This document shows, piece by piece, positions 8,372-17,180 of a stretch of DNA of 63,452 bases; the first letter of the stretch is position 1; each line of letters opens with the position of its first letter. The translations under genes and the position numbers were made by a program. Location: NCBI GenBank assembly GCA_964416595.1, contig CAYQES010000018.1, positions 1 through 63,452 of the forward strand, read 5' to 3'. Source of the DNA: JAKFYM01 sp964416595. GTDB taxonomy: Bacteria; Bdellovibrionota; UBA1018; CAIPTA01. The notes under the pieces were generated by a model that worked only from the letters and a program-made list of their open reading frames with translations, did not search any database and had not been told where the DNA came from.

Positions 8372-10804
8372 ATGCTAGATTCCCATCCCATGAATGGGGA
8401 AGAAAACCTGCAATCCCTCGAGTGGCAAACTTTGCTGCGCCATTATAGCGCCCATTGTTTCAGCGCACCAGCAAAGCTTGCGGCCCTGGGCGTCTTGCCC
8501 GCGCCTTCGCAGCCAGAAGCAGAGCGGCTCTTAGCTTGCACCGCAGAAGCCGTGAAAGCCCTGGAGCATTCGCCCTTTGGCTTTCTCTCCTCCTTGGATG
8601 ATCTGGAAAAGGCGCTGGAACGTTTGGAAAAATCCGCCGTGCTAGATGGCAAAGAATTATTAGCTTTAACAAAGCTCGCAGAAATTGCCTTAGAGCTACG
8701 GGAAACCTTCGCCAACAAAGAAATAAAAAATGATTGCCCCATCCTTTCAGAGCAAGCGTGCTTCATTCCAGACCTCTCCAAACCCATTGCGCCCGTGCGC
8801 CATGCGATTGATCCGGATGGCTCCGTGCGGGATTCAGCAAGCCCCACCTTGCGCTCCTTGCGAGATCAAGAAAGAAAACTCCACGGAGAAGCCCGAGAAA
8901 AATTGGACACAATTCTCCAGCAAGCTTTTCGCCAGGGCCACCTCCAAGATAAATATTTCGATTTTCGTGATGGACGCTATCTCATCCCCGTTAAAACAGA
9001 ATTTAAAAATAAAGTATCGGGTTTCGTGGTGGAAAGTAGCACCACCAGGGCCACAGTGTTCATGGAACCCGCGGCCGTTCGTGATTGCAACGATCGCTTA
9101 AAACAGACGAGCCTCCTCATTGAAGAAGAAATCTATCGCATCCTCGAAGAGCTTTCAGGCAGGCTCCATCCCCACGCCCAAAAATTTCAAACGTCTTACG
9201 AAACTTCTGTGGAATTAGATTTAAGTTTAGCCCGTGGCGCATTTGCCAAAGAATATGGGTCCATGCGTGGGTTTTCCCAGCCCACCTTCGCGGATCATTT
9301 TTTTCTAGAGGAGCTTTACCATCCCCTCTTGGGTTTTGTTTTATCTCCAGAAAAAATCATAAGAAATGATTTCCGTCTGGGGCCAGAGAAAAAAATCCTG
9401 GTGGTTTCTGGTCCAAACACCGGCGGAAAAACCGTATTGTTAAAAGCCGTGGGTTTATGTGCGTTGATGGCGCGAGCAGGATTTTTCCTTCCTTGCGCGG
9501 GTTTTGCGAAGCTGCCTTTTTTTTCCAATGTACTGGCTCAAATTGGGGATGCGCAAAATCTCGAGCTCAGCCTCTCCAGTTTTTCGGGCAGCATTTTACA
9601 TTTAAAACAAATCTTGGAATCGGCTCAGGGCCAATCGTTAGTGCTTGTAGATGAAATCCTCCATGCCACGGATCCAGAAGAAGCCGCCGCCCTTTCTCAG
9701 GCAATTTTGCAGGCCTTAGCAGAACGTGGCAGCTTCGCCATCGTAACCACCCACCTGAATGGGCTAAAGGTGAGCGCAAAAAATTCTTTCGAAAGTGCCA
9801 GCATGGAATTTAACCCGGAACTCCTTTCGCCCACTTATCGGGTGAGAGTTGGAGTGCCAGGTTCCAGCCGTGCCTTAGAAATCGCCCAAAAATTAGGATT
9901 AGAAGAGAAAATTGTAGAAACGGCCCGCTCTTTCCTCTCGAAAGAACGCTTGCAAGAACAAAAGGCCGTGGATCAATTAGAGCTGCAAGAAAGAGAACTC
10001 CAAGCCACCAAAGAAGAACTACAGCAAAATAAAATTCAACTGGAAGCCGAACGGGCGCGTTTCGCCCAATTAAATTCGGAATTGGACGCCGTAAAAAAAC
10101 GTTTTCAAATAGAAGCCAAAGAAAAATTAAAAGACCAACAACGGCAAGCCCTAGCCACCGTAGAAAATATAATTTCCAGCTATAAGAAAAAGCTCAGCTC
10201 CGTGGAACAAAAACATTCCGCCGCCCTGGAAGCCCAGCTAGATATGGAACGGGTGCGTTCCACCTTCCGGGAAATCGAAACCTCCATGGAGGAGTTAGCC
10301 CCCACACCTAAAAACCCTGAACCTATTTCAGAAAGAACTTCTCCCGAATCACTGGTATTCCAAGAAAATCATCCCGTGCGTATTCCTTCCATGCAAACCG
10401 AAGGCATTCTTCTTTCCTCGCCCAACGATAGAAAAAAACCCGCGGAAGTGATGGTGGGAAATATTCGCATGCGGATTTCTTGGGACCAACTGGAACCAAA
10501 ACCCACAGGAAAACCCAAAACCGGCTCCCAACCCTACGCCACCTCCAGCAGCCATGCAGATGTTCCCCCAGAACTTCACCTCTTAGGAAAAACCGTGGAC
10601 GAAGCCCAAGATCTACTCGCCGCTTATCTAGATCGAGCCGTACGCAGCGGCCGCCCCTGGGTGCGCATTGTCCATGGTCATGGCAGCGGAGCCCTCAAAA
10701 AAGCCGTGCGGGAAGCCCTGCGGGCTAGCCCCTATGATATGAAACACCGGCCCGGAACCGCTGCCGAGGGTGGTGAGGGTTGCACGGTGGTGGAGTTTAT
10801 ATGA
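8372..10804 (+). CDS. mutS2: Endonuclease MutS2 (Smr-domain MutS homologue)
   Basis: 810 residues. MutS2 acts in recombination control and, in Bacillus, splits collided ribosomes. The core/clamp region (to ~330) precedes the ATPase with Walker A GPNTGGKT (347-354) and Walker B ending LVLVDEIL. The usual DELGxGTDPxEG loop reads DEILHATDPEEA here. A coiled coil runs ~530-640, a KOW-like stretch ~670-710, and the Smr domain ends the protein with HGHGSG; its LDLRG motif is LHLLG, lacking Asp and Arg. ATG 8372 has AAGGA upstream. It overlaps rlmE by four bases. Confidence 0.9.
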   Translation: MLDSHPMNGEENLQSLEWQTLLRHYSAHCFSAPAKLAALGVLPAPSQPEAERLLACTAEAVKALEHSPFGFLSSLDDLEKALERLEKSAVLDGKELLALTKLAEIALELRETFANKEIKNDCPILSEQACFIPDLSKPIAPVRHAIDPDGSVRDSASPTLRSLRDQERKLHGEAREKLDTILQQAFRQGHLQDKYFDFRDGRYLIPVKTEFKNKVSGFVVESSTTRATVFMEPAAVRDCNDRLKQTSLLIEEEIYRILEELSGRLHPHAQKFQTSYETSVELDLSLARGAFAKEYGSMRGFSQPTFADHFFLEELYHPLLGFVLSPEKIIRNDFRLGPEKKILVVSGPNTGGKTVLLKAVGLCALMARAGFFLPCAGFAKLPFFSNVLAQIGDAQNLELSLSSFSGSILHLKQILESAQGQSLVLVDEILHATDPEEAAALSQAILQALAERGSFAIVTTHLNGLKVSAKNSFESASMEFNPELLSPTYRVRVGVPGSSRALEIAQKLGLEEKIVETARSFLSKERLQEQKAVDQLELQERELQATKEELQQNKIQLEAERARFAQLNSELDAVKKRFQIEAKEKLKDQQRQALATVENIISSYKKKLSSVEQKHSAALEAQLDMERVRSTFREIETSMEELAPTPKNPEPISERTSPESLVFQENHPVRIPSMQTEGILLSSPNDRKKPAEVMVGNIRMRISWDQLEPKPTGKPKTGSQPYATSSSHADVPPELHLLGKTVDEAQDLLAAYLDRAVRSGRPWVRIVHGHGSGALKKAVREALRASPYDMKHRPGTAAEGGEGCTVVEFI

Positions 10805-11388
10805 GTTACCAAAAAAAAGATTTTTACCATCGGAAGGCCAAAGAGGAAGGATTCTTGGCCCGCTCGGCCTATAAACTCCAAGAGATCCAAAAAAAATTCA
10901 AACTTCTGCGCAATGGTTCCAAAGTGCTGGATCTAGGGTGCGCCCCTGGCGCCTGGGTACAAGTAACTTTACCTCTGGTGGGCAATAATGGAATTGTAGT
11001 GGGAGTAGATTTAGAAAAAGTGGAACTAGAAAATCCCCGCTTTCGTTTCATCCACGGCGATGCGTTTCGTTTAAAACCGGAAGATTTGCCCGAAGGCCCA
11101 TTTGATTGTGTGTTGAGCGATATGGCGCCTAAAACTTCCGGCGTAAAAGTGCGGGACCAAGCCTTATCCGCAGAGCTCTGCCTCCACGCCCTAGAGGTGG
11201 CCAAACTGCACCTTAAGCCCGGTGGATCCTTAGTCGTAAAACTTTTTGAGGGCGAAGACGCTAACCAAGTACGGAAACAAATCGACACCCACTTCTCTTC
11301 TCTCAAATTATTTCGCCCCGAAAGCACCCGGCAAGCCAGCATGGAAATTTACTTGATCGCTACGGGAAAAAAGAAAACCCCAGGATAA
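10801..11388 (+). CDS. rlmE: 23S rRNA (uridine(2552)-2'-O)-methyltransferase RlmE (FtsJ)
   Basis: 195 residues. RlmE methylates the ribose of U2552 in the 50S A-site, a late assembly step. LDLGCAPGAWVQV is the SAM loop. The K-D-K-E catalytic set is visible: Lys in RSAYKL, Asp in LSDMAP, Lys in VVKLFEG and Glu in MEIYLIA. The frame opens earlier at 10780, but ATG 10801 overlaps the mutS2 stop (ATGA) and gives the normal start. Its last codons lie within the bidirectional terminator. Confidence 0.93.
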   Translation: MSYQKKDFYHRKAKEEGFLARSAYKLQEIQKKFKLLRNGSKVLDLGCAPGAWVQVTLPLVGNNGIVVGVDLEKVELENPRFRFIHGDAFRLKPEDLPEGPFDCVLSDMAPKTSGVKVRDQALSAELCLHALEVAKLHLKPGGSLVVKLFEGEDANQVRKQIDTHFSSLKLFRPESTRQASMEIYLIATGKKKTPG

Positions 11389-11406
11389 AAATCCCAGGGT
11401 TTCTTT
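11375..11406. terminator. Bidirectional terminator between rlmE and the parvulin gene
   Basis: AAACCC, CA, GGAT, loop AAAA, ATCC, CA, GGGTTT: two helices around a CA/CA internal loop, followed by CTTT on the plus strand and by TTTTCTTTTTT on the minus strand. It overlaps the end of rlmE and lies before the convergent parvulin gene. Confidence 0.7.
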
Positions 11407-11424
11407 CATTATCAAAAACCAGTC

Positions 11425-12246
11425 TTAGAACTTGAGGGTCTTTACTTTATCTTCAAAAATGGTCACCTTATTGGCCTTTTTCAAGGAGGCGATCAATTCA
11501 TTGATGGATTCATTCTGCAAGTCTCCACGAACCTGCTCTTTTACTTCATCGTACTTCACGGCCTTACCGGCCTTTTTTTCCACCACTTTAATCACATGAA
11601 AACCAAAAGGAGATTTTACAGGCTGGCTGATTTCTCCAGGCTTCATACTGAAAGCAGCATCAGCAAATTGAGGCACCATGCGGGAGCGGGTGAAAAATCC
11701 AAGGTCGCCCATATTTTGAGCTACGCTAGGATCTTTTGAATATTTCTTGGCTAGCACTTCGAAATCTTCACCGGCTTTAGCTTTGGTATACACTTCCTTG
11801 GCTTCCGCTTCGGTTTTCAAAAGCACGTGAGAAGCTTTCACTTCATCTTGGCTATAACGGGTTTTATTTTTGTCGAAGAAAGCACGCACACTAGCGTCGT
11901 TCACTTTGGGTTGCACTGTGCGCTGCAAATACCGCTGAGTGAGCAATTGACGGCGGGCTTTATCTAGAGCCGCTTGAAAATCTTTGTCTTTGGACACGCC
12001 GGTTTTTTCCGCTTCTTGTACAAAGAGCTCTTCCACCACCATATTATCAATCAGGCGAGCTTTGATCTCGGGGTCATTATTAATCTGTTGCTTCTGACCT
12101 TCGGGGATATTCCCCAAAAGGCCTTTTACATCGGTATCCGTGAGAGTCTTCGAACCAATCTTCGCTAATTCCACGGCGGCAAAAGCGGGAGCTCCTAATA
12201 AAGCCACCAATGCCATGGCAAGAAATTGTGTACGTTTCATAATCAT
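11425..12246 (-). CDS. Periplasmic parvulin-type peptidyl-prolyl isomerase (PrsA/SurA-like)
   Basis: 273 residues. Extracytoplasmic folding catalyst of the PpiC/parvulin family. A signal peptide (FLAMALVALLGAPAFA) is followed by a SurA_N-like helical domain (~30-125), then a single rotamase domain (~137-235) with VKASHVLLKTEAEA, GDLGFFTRSRMVPQF and SPFGFHVIKV. Two ATGs (12246 and 12240) could start it; AAAGGA sits at a good distance from the first. A 9-bp inverted repeat just upstream partly covers that ribosome site. No lipobox is seen, so a soluble periplasmic protein is likely. Confidence 0.88.
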   Translation of the reverse strand: MIMKRTQFLAMALVALLGAPAFAAVELAKIGSKTLTDTDVKGLLGNIPEGQKQQINNDPEIKARLIDNMVVEELFVQEAEKTGVSKDKDFQAALDKARRQLLTQRYLQRTVQPKVNDASVRAFFDKNKTRYSQDEVKASHVLLKTEAEAKEVYTKAKAGEDFEVLAKKYSKDPSVAQNMGDLGFFTRSRMVPQFADAAFSMKPGEISQPVKSPFGFHVIKVVEKKAGKAVKYDEVKEQVRGDLQNESINELIASLKKANKVTIFEDKVKTLKF

Positions 12247-12254
12247 TTAAGTCC

Positions 12255-12301
12255 TTTCCTAGGGGTTTCCCCCATAAGTAGACCCTGAAGAACCTAGGAA
12301 A
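12255..12301 (-). promoter_or_regulatory. Inverted repeat in the parvulin gene leader
   Basis: TTTCCTAGG at 12255-12263 and CCTAGGAAA at 12293-12301 are perfect 9-bp arms around 29 bases, with an inner GGGT/ACCC pairing. Read on the minus strand the second arm runs directly into the AAAGGA ribosome site of the parvulin gene, so folding could affect its translation. There is no U-tract. Confidence 0.4.
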
Positions 12302-12316
12302 TCAAGCCGTTACCTA

Positions 12317-13606
12317 TTATGAAGTTTCTTGGATTAGATGCTTATACGCATCCTGCGCGCTGGTCATGCCCGCGGCGCTTAAGAAATTGGAAAAACTCAT
12401 CCAAACGATAAGCGAATTTAAGTCCTTAAAGAAAGGAGGCAAAAACTTCGGTGCATCGATAATACCTTCCCGATGTTTCTGGTAAAGAACCGGCACATCG
12501 GAAACATGCACCTTACCCACAAAAAGATAGGGAACAATTTCACTTTTACCCGCTTGGATACAAGCGCGGATAAAATTGTAGTTCTCCACAAAGCCTTTGC
12601 AATAAGAGATATCCTTCGTGAGGGGATATTTTCCCCGCACATCCCCACCCCGGAACACCCTTTGCGCACCAATTAAACAATCTTCTTCCTCGTAACCTTC
12701 TGTGCGAAAGTATTCCACCACATCTAAGAAATCCGCGCCCTCTTCGGCCTTAGCGATCGCTAAAACCCGATCGTTAATTTTGCGGGCGCGGCGGGGAAAA
12801 GTGACAAAAGAAAAAATCTCCATCAACACTGCCAACCCCTCTTGTGTAGCCGTTACACGCGGCGGCCCTTTATGCAACCACTTGGCAATTCTTTGCTCTA
12901 GGCCATTGATGGTAGTGCCCATATGCACCCAGCCTTCGTGCACCTCGAGAATATCAATATCGCGGCGAGTGAAAGTGGCGGCCTCCCGCAATTTAATGGT
13001 TTTTGCCATGGCGGCCGCATCGGCCACCATAGAATCCTCGATAAACACTTTCACGTTTTGACCGGGAAAGTATTTACCAAAGCGGGTATTGAGTTCTTCC
13101 AGGGCTTTCTTGGAATCCACCTCTTCGCTTTTTTCATCTTTTTCTTCCCGATCCTGGATGCTGGAAAGAATATTATATAAATGGAGGCCCAAATCCTTCA
13201 CGGTGGACTGGGAGCCAAAAAAACAATCCTGCGGAGAGCCATAGAGTTTTTTTGAGAAGTCGTAAAATCCAGGCTGGCCCCTTTGCAATAACATGCGAAT
13301 TAAATCTTGGTATTCATGGCAGCTCACTAAAAGGATGCGGCCCAGGGGATCTTCCGCACCAAGATCAGAAGTGATGCCATCGGCGATGTTCTGTAATTCT
13401 TGGATGCGCTTTTCAGGATCATAGCCTAACGGAATTTTTTCGTAGGTCTCCGCAGTAACTTTGGGCAGCTCCTTGAAACGGCTTTTTCTTACATCCTCTA
13501 GAATCTTAGGATCCCATTTTACGCCATCCAGTAAACGCACCTGTTTCTGGGCCTCCACCAGACGCTCAGAAAATTGCTTTAATTTTTCTTTATATGTAGC
13601 CCACAT
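12317..13606 (-). CDS. DUF1704 / QEGLA-motif putative metallopeptidase
   Basis: 429 residues from ATG 13606 (an in-frame ATG 33 bases upstream is possible; neither has a strong ribosome site). It belongs to the DUF1704 'flavohemoglobin expression-modulating QEGLA motif' family, related to the eukaryotic tyrosine carboxypeptidases MATCAP. Visible: HEGWVH at 223-228, an HExxxH zinc site, and TQEGLAVLME at 254-263 supplying the Glu ligand and the name motif. No signal peptide, so probably cytoplasmic. The substrate in bacteria is unknown to me. It lies upstream of the parvulin gene on the same strand. Confidence 0.75.
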   Translation of the reverse strand: MWATYKEKLKQFSERLVEAQKQVRLLDGVKWDPKILEDVRKSRFKELPKVTAETYEKIPLGYDPEKRIQELQNIADGITSDLGAEDPLGRILLVSCHEYQDLIRMLLQRGQPGFYDFSKKLYGSPQDCFFGSQSTVKDLGLHLYNILSSIQDREEKDEKSEEVDSKKALEELNTRFGKYFPGQNVKVFIEDSMVADAAAMAKTIKLREAATFTRRDIDILEVHEGWVHMGTTINGLEQRIAKWLHKGPPRVTATQEGLAVLMEIFSFVTFPRRARKINDRVLAIAKAEEGADFLDVVEYFRTEGYEEEDCLIGAQRVFRGGDVRGKYPLTKDISYCKGFVENYNFIRACIQAGKSEIVPYLFVGKVHVSDVPVLYQKHREGIIDAPKFLPPFFKDLNSLIVWMSFSNFLSAAGMTSAQDAYKHLIQETS

Positions 13607-13739
13607 AAACGTTACTATCCCTATGAAAACCTTCGGCATTTTTGAAGAAAATCTGTATTCCCTAGGGCAGATTGTGCTGTTATGATTAAATAAAGGCAGG
13701 AATCTTCCGAAAAGCCTTTAGTATTATGGGGTTGCTTTC

Positions 13740-15011
13740 ATGATGAAACAATTTAAACCGATCCTCTGGCTAGCTGGCGGCGGCGCAGTGCTCGCCACCT
13801 TTGCCACGGCGCTTCTAATGCAACAGGGAGCCTCAAAAACAGGCTCCTTAGCGAATTCCGTTAAAAGAATTTATAAAAATCACCAGATGAGTAAGCAGGA
13901 AATTGCCCAACTTTTGGGCCCCCGCCGCCTTACTTCCAACCATTTACGGATGGAATATTTCCCGGTTTCCAGTGAAGACAAACAATACAACGTGCACTTT
14001 ACCTTGGATAAAGAGCTTCAGGAAAAAATCGAATCTCTCTATGAGCGCTACAATCCAGTGTATGCGGCTTTCGTAGCCATGGATCCGGAAACAGGTAAAA
14101 TTCTAGCCATGGTGGATTACAGCACAGAATCCAGCGAGGAGAATTTAAATCTAAAAGCTTCTTACCCTGCAGCCAGCATTTTTAAAGTGGTTACTTCTGC
14201 CGCAGCTTTAGGGGAAGGGAAAATCACACCCCACGCCCGTTTCGCCGTGAACGGACGCTACACCACTCTCTATAAAAGTAATTTACGCGATACTGTAAAC
14301 CGCTGGACCCGCTTCATCAGCATAGAAGAAGCTTTTGCGAAATCCGTGAACACTGTTTTTGGCAAAATCGCCATGAATAAAGTGGGGCCCGCCGTTATGC
14401 AGCGTTATGCTAACGGTTTTGCCTTCAACCAAACCATTGATTTTGAAATGCCCCTGCAAATGGGATCGGCCATTATCCCTACGGATGATGAATTTGGTCT
14501 CGCTGAATCGGGCTCCGGCTACACAAAGCGACAAACCCTCAATCCTATCCAAGGATCAATGATTGCTGCTGCCATTATCAATGGTGGGAAAATGCCCTCA
14601 CCCTACGTAGTGGAAAGCGTAACGGATGCTTCTGGCCATATACTTTACGAAGCAGAGGTAAATAAAAATCTACTCCGCCCCGTAGACCAAGAAACCTCCC
14701 GCTCTCTGGCCATGATCATGGAGAACACCATCACCCGGGGAACCGCCCGTAAAGAATACCGGGATTATAACCACCATCCCGTATTGTCGAAGCTATTTAT
14801 CGGAGCCAAAACCGGCTCACTCTCGGGCACAGAACCCGCAGGGAAGTACGACTGGTTCGTAGGTTTTGCCCAATCCAGCTCTAACCCGAAAAAGAAAATT
14901 GCCTTCGCTTCCATGATCGTGAACCGGAAATTCTGGCGGGTAAAAGCGTCTCATATCGCCCGTGAGGCCATTATCCAACAGTTCAAGAATGTGGAAAACG
15001 GCAGTATTTAA
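13740..15011 (+). CDS. Penicillin-binding protein, monofunctional transpeptidase domain
   Basis: 423 residues. One N-terminal membrane helix (~8-27) anchors a periplasmic transpeptidase domain with the three active-site motifs: SIFK at 146-149, SVN at 202-204 and KTGS at 357-360. It lacks the large pedestal domain of PBP2/FtsI and any glycosyltransferase, so it is a minimal class B-like enzyme that probably crosslinks peptidoglycan in a specialised setting. A hairpin (TAAAGGC/GCCTTTA, 13691-13720) lies in the leader. Its end overlaps the SGNH gene by 23 bases. Confidence 0.85.
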   Translation: MMKQFKPILWLAGGGAVLATFATALLMQQGASKTGSLANSVKRIYKNHQMSKQEIAQLLGPRRLTSNHLRMEYFPVSSEDKQYNVHFTLDKELQEKIESLYERYNPVYAAFVAMDPETGKILAMVDYSTESSEENLNLKASYPAASIFKVVTSAAALGEGKITPHARFAVNGRYTTLYKSNLRDTVNRWTRFISIEEAFAKSVNTVFGKIAMNKVGPAVMQRYANGFAFNQTIDFEMPLQMGSAIIPTDDEFGLAESGSGYTKRQTLNPIQGSMIAAAIINGGKMPSPYVVESVTDASGHILYEAEVNKNLLRPVDQETSRSLAMIMENTITRGTARKEYRDYNHHPVLSKLFIGAKTGSLSGTEPAGKYDWFVGFAQSSSNPKKKIAFASMIVNRKFWRVKASHIAREAIIQQFKNVENGSI

Positions 15012-15948
15012 TTACGCATTAGCCATTGTCCTTTTCTTTACTCTAGCGGAATTGGGAGCAAGGCTTGTTTTTCCAAGCCCCCCATTACCGAAACGCGATG
15101 ATCGAAACCGGTTATTCTCCTATGATGCCCAGCTTGGATGGTCGGGGAAAAAAAATATCCGATCCTATCATGACAACTCGATTCTTGCTGCCGTAGAAAG
15201 TAATAGTGAGGGGTTTCGCGATAGCTCCCATGAAAAAAAAATGGGGAGCCGTTTATTAATTCTTGGGGACTCTTTTGTTTGGGGGGTTGATGTACAACAA
15301 CACCAAAGATTCTCCGAATTACTTAAAACAAGCTTCCCTCGCTGGGAGATTATAAATGCAGGAATAAGTGGTTACGGCACCGACCAAGAACTTTTGCTGC
15401 TGAAAAAAATTTTTCCCAAGCACCAGCCAGATGCGGTCTTTTTATTATTCTGCGTAGAAAATGACAAAGACGACATAGCAACTAACTCCCGGTACGGTGG
15501 CTACTATAAACCCTATTTCATCCGGCAAGGCGAAGGCCTAATACTTCTGGGCACCCCCGTGCCCAAATCGTTGCGCTTTTATTCGATAAAATACCCCATT
15601 TTATTTAAGAGTCGGTTTATCAGCATTTCGGCAAAAGTTATTTTCGATAGAATACATCCCAAGATAGAAGTGGATCCGCCTCTACAACCACTTCTGCAAG
15701 AAATAAAAAACTTCACGGAACAAAATGGAGCTAAATTTTTGATGGGCCTCACACTGGAGGATCCAGAAACGGAAGCGATTTTGCAAAAATTGAAGATCCC
15801 TTACATTCTCTTATCTACCCCCCATCGTTTCCCCTTATACGGTAATCACTGGACACCCGAGGGGCATAGGGAAGTGGCCCACAAGCTCTATCCTTGGCTA
15901 GCTAGCGAACTAGGAAGAAAGCCTACCAATAAATACCGGGAAAAGTAG
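14989..15948 (+). CDS. SGNH/GDSL hydrolase-like membrane-anchored protein
   Basis: 319 residues from ATG 14989, inside the 3' end of the PBP gene. An N-terminal hydrophobic helix (YALAIVLFFTLAELGARLVF) anchors it. The SGNH blocks are visible: LGDSFVWG with the nucleophile Ser (block I), INAGISGYGT (block II Gly), and NHWTPEGHREVA near the C-terminus with the His. This fold includes acetylxylan, peptidoglycan and exopolysaccharide esterases. Overlap with a PBP gene suggests envelope polymer (de)acetylation, which is inference. An earlier start at 14962 is possible. Confidence 0.72.
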   Translation: MWKTAVFNYALAIVLFFTLAELGARLVFPSPPLPKRDDRNRLFSYDAQLGWSGKKNIRSYHDNSILAAVESNSEGFRDSSHEKKMGSRLLILGDSFVWGVDVQQHQRFSELLKTSFPRWEIINAGISGYGTDQELLLLKKIFPKHQPDAVFLLFCVENDKDDIATNSRYGGYYKPYFIRQGEGLILLGTPVPKSLRFYSIKYPILFKSRFISISAKVIFDRIHPKIEVDPPLQPLLQEIKNFTEQNGAKFLMGLTLEDPETEAILQKLKIPYILLSTPHRFPLYGNHWTPEGHREVAHKLYPWLASELGRKPTNKYREK

Positions 15949-16044
15949 CTTGCCTTCCAGAATCCTCTTAAATATCTGAAATTACTATCATTTTAATTCT
16001 GATTATTTCACTAAAGAATACGCCCATATTCCCGACAAGTTTAC

Positions 16045-16072
16045 TGTGGCAAGGGATAGTCCCTAGCCCACA
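16045..16072 (+). promoter_or_regulatory. Hairpin in the leader of the small Cys-rich protein gene
   Basis: TGTGG (16045), AGGGA (16052), loop TAG, TCCCT (16060), CCACA (16068): a compact two-helix hairpin that ends 18 bases before the ATG at 16091, just upstream of the GGGAG ribosome site. No U-tract. Possibly mRNA-stabilising. Confidence 0.4.
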
Positions 16073-16090
16073 AATACCGGGAGATTGTTC

Positions 16091-16309
16091 ATGGGCGACA
16101 AGAAACAAGGTAAACCAAACGCAAGCGCAGCAGTGATTCATTGCAAAGTAAAGGGGTGTAAACACGCCCCCAGCAAGTTCGAATTCTGCACGGAACACTT
16201 CGACCAATTTAAATTCGGTTTGATCAACAAGCACGGCGAACAGTGCTTAGATTTCGATAAAAAAGAAGAGCAGTACCTACACATGAAATCTGCTCGCAAA
16301 ACCGGCTAA
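16091..16309 (+). CDS. Small Cys/His-rich protein, possible zinc-binding
   Basis: 72 residues. ATG 16091 is chosen because GGGAG sits 7 bases upstream; a TTG six bases earlier is in frame. Cys18, Cys23, Cys33 and His36 form a C-x4-C-x9-C-x2-H pattern that could bind zinc, followed by a basic and acidic tail. No membrane segment or signal peptide. I do not recognise a named family, but the good ribosome site, leader hairpin and a strong terminator after it argue for a real, well-expressed gene. Confidence 0.7.
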   Translation: MGDKKQGKPNASAAVIHCKVKGCKHAPSKFEFCTEHFDQFKFGLINKHGEQCLDFDKKEEQYLHMKSARKTG

Positions 16310-16344
16310 AAAATTTCAAGCGTAACTCCTCCATAAGTGACGCA

Positions 16345-16398
16345 AAAAAAGCCTCCCCCCCACTGCCGGGATTAATTTCCCGCACGGGAGGCTTTTTT
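16345..16398. terminator. Strong bidirectional terminator between the Cys-rich gene and tatC
   Basis: AAAAAAGCCTCCC (16345-16357) pairs with GGGAGGCTTTTTT (16386-16398), with a second nested helix CGGGA/TCCCG in the loop. U-tracts are present on both strands. The tatC stop codon (16372-16374) lies within the loop. Confidence 0.85.
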
Positions 16399-17112
16399 CT
16401 TTTCCATCCAATAGATCACTTGCACGGCGCCCTCAAAAAACAAATAAAGCGGTGCCATCATCATCAACATCGATAAAACATCCGGCGGCGCAAAAAGCGC
16501 AGAAACTACTGTGATCGCAATCACGGCCGTCCGCCGATGGGCTACCAAAAGCCCGTGGGAAAGCACCCCCACCTTCGCTAAAAGCACCAGAACTACTGGC
16601 AGCTCAAAACTGCAACCAAACAGCAGCAGGAGCCGAAATAGCACGCTAAAATACTCTTTTACCGTGATCATCGGCACATCCATGGGCGCTCCAAATTCTA
16701 CAAAGAACTTGAACCCCACCGGAAGCACCAGATAATAGGCAAAGGCTGCACCTAAAAAGAAAAAGAGTGTGCCCGCCGCTAAAAAAGGAATAACAAGTTT
16801 TTTCTCATGGGTATGTAAACCAGGGCCAATGAACGCCCAGATTTGATAGAGAAAAAATGGGCTCCCGAGAAATACTCCCGTGAAAATGGAAATCTGTATG
16901 TGATTAAAAAAGCTTTCAAAAAGGCCCGTAAAATAAAGATTCTGCTTTTCTGGCGGCAAGGCGGCAAACAAAGGAGCCTTCAGAAATTCCAACACAGGGA
17001 TGCGGAAAAAATACCCCACCACCGAGGCCGGCAAAAGGATATAGAGACAGGTCATGAACCTGCGGCGCAGCTCATCCAAATGATCCCAGAAGGGTTTTTC
17101 CGTTTTTTCCAT
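16372..17112 (-). CDS. tatC: Twin-arginine translocase subunit TatC
   Basis: 246 residues from ATG 17112; an ATG at 17169 would add 19 residues, but the shorter form starts like known TatC, close to the conserved FWDHLDELRRR. TatC is the receptor of the Tat pathway that exports folded proteins. Six hydrophobic helices are visible, with the first-periplasmic-loop segment FESFFNHIQIS containing the conserved Glu, and FLYQIWAFIGPGL. No tatA or tatB is adjacent. It is divergent from the cyclophilin gene and ends inside a terminator loop. Confidence 0.92.
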   Translation of the reverse strand: MEKTEKPFWDHLDELRRRFMTCLYILLPASVVGYFFRIPVLEFLKAPLFAALPPEKQNLYFTGLFESFFNHIQISIFTGVFLGSPFFLYQIWAFIGPGLHTHEKKLVIPFLAAGTLFFFLGAAFAYYLVLPVGFKFFVEFGAPMDVPMITVKEYFSVLFRLLLLFGCSFELPVVLVLLAKVGVLSHGLLVAHRRTAVIAITVVSALFAPPDVLSMLMMMAPLYLFFEGAVQVIYWMEKKKASRAGN

Positions 17113-17180
17113 TTTGCCCGCACCAAGCAATGATTTAGTATCCACTGTTACCGATAACCGACCGGCCATAGAGGTGTCAA

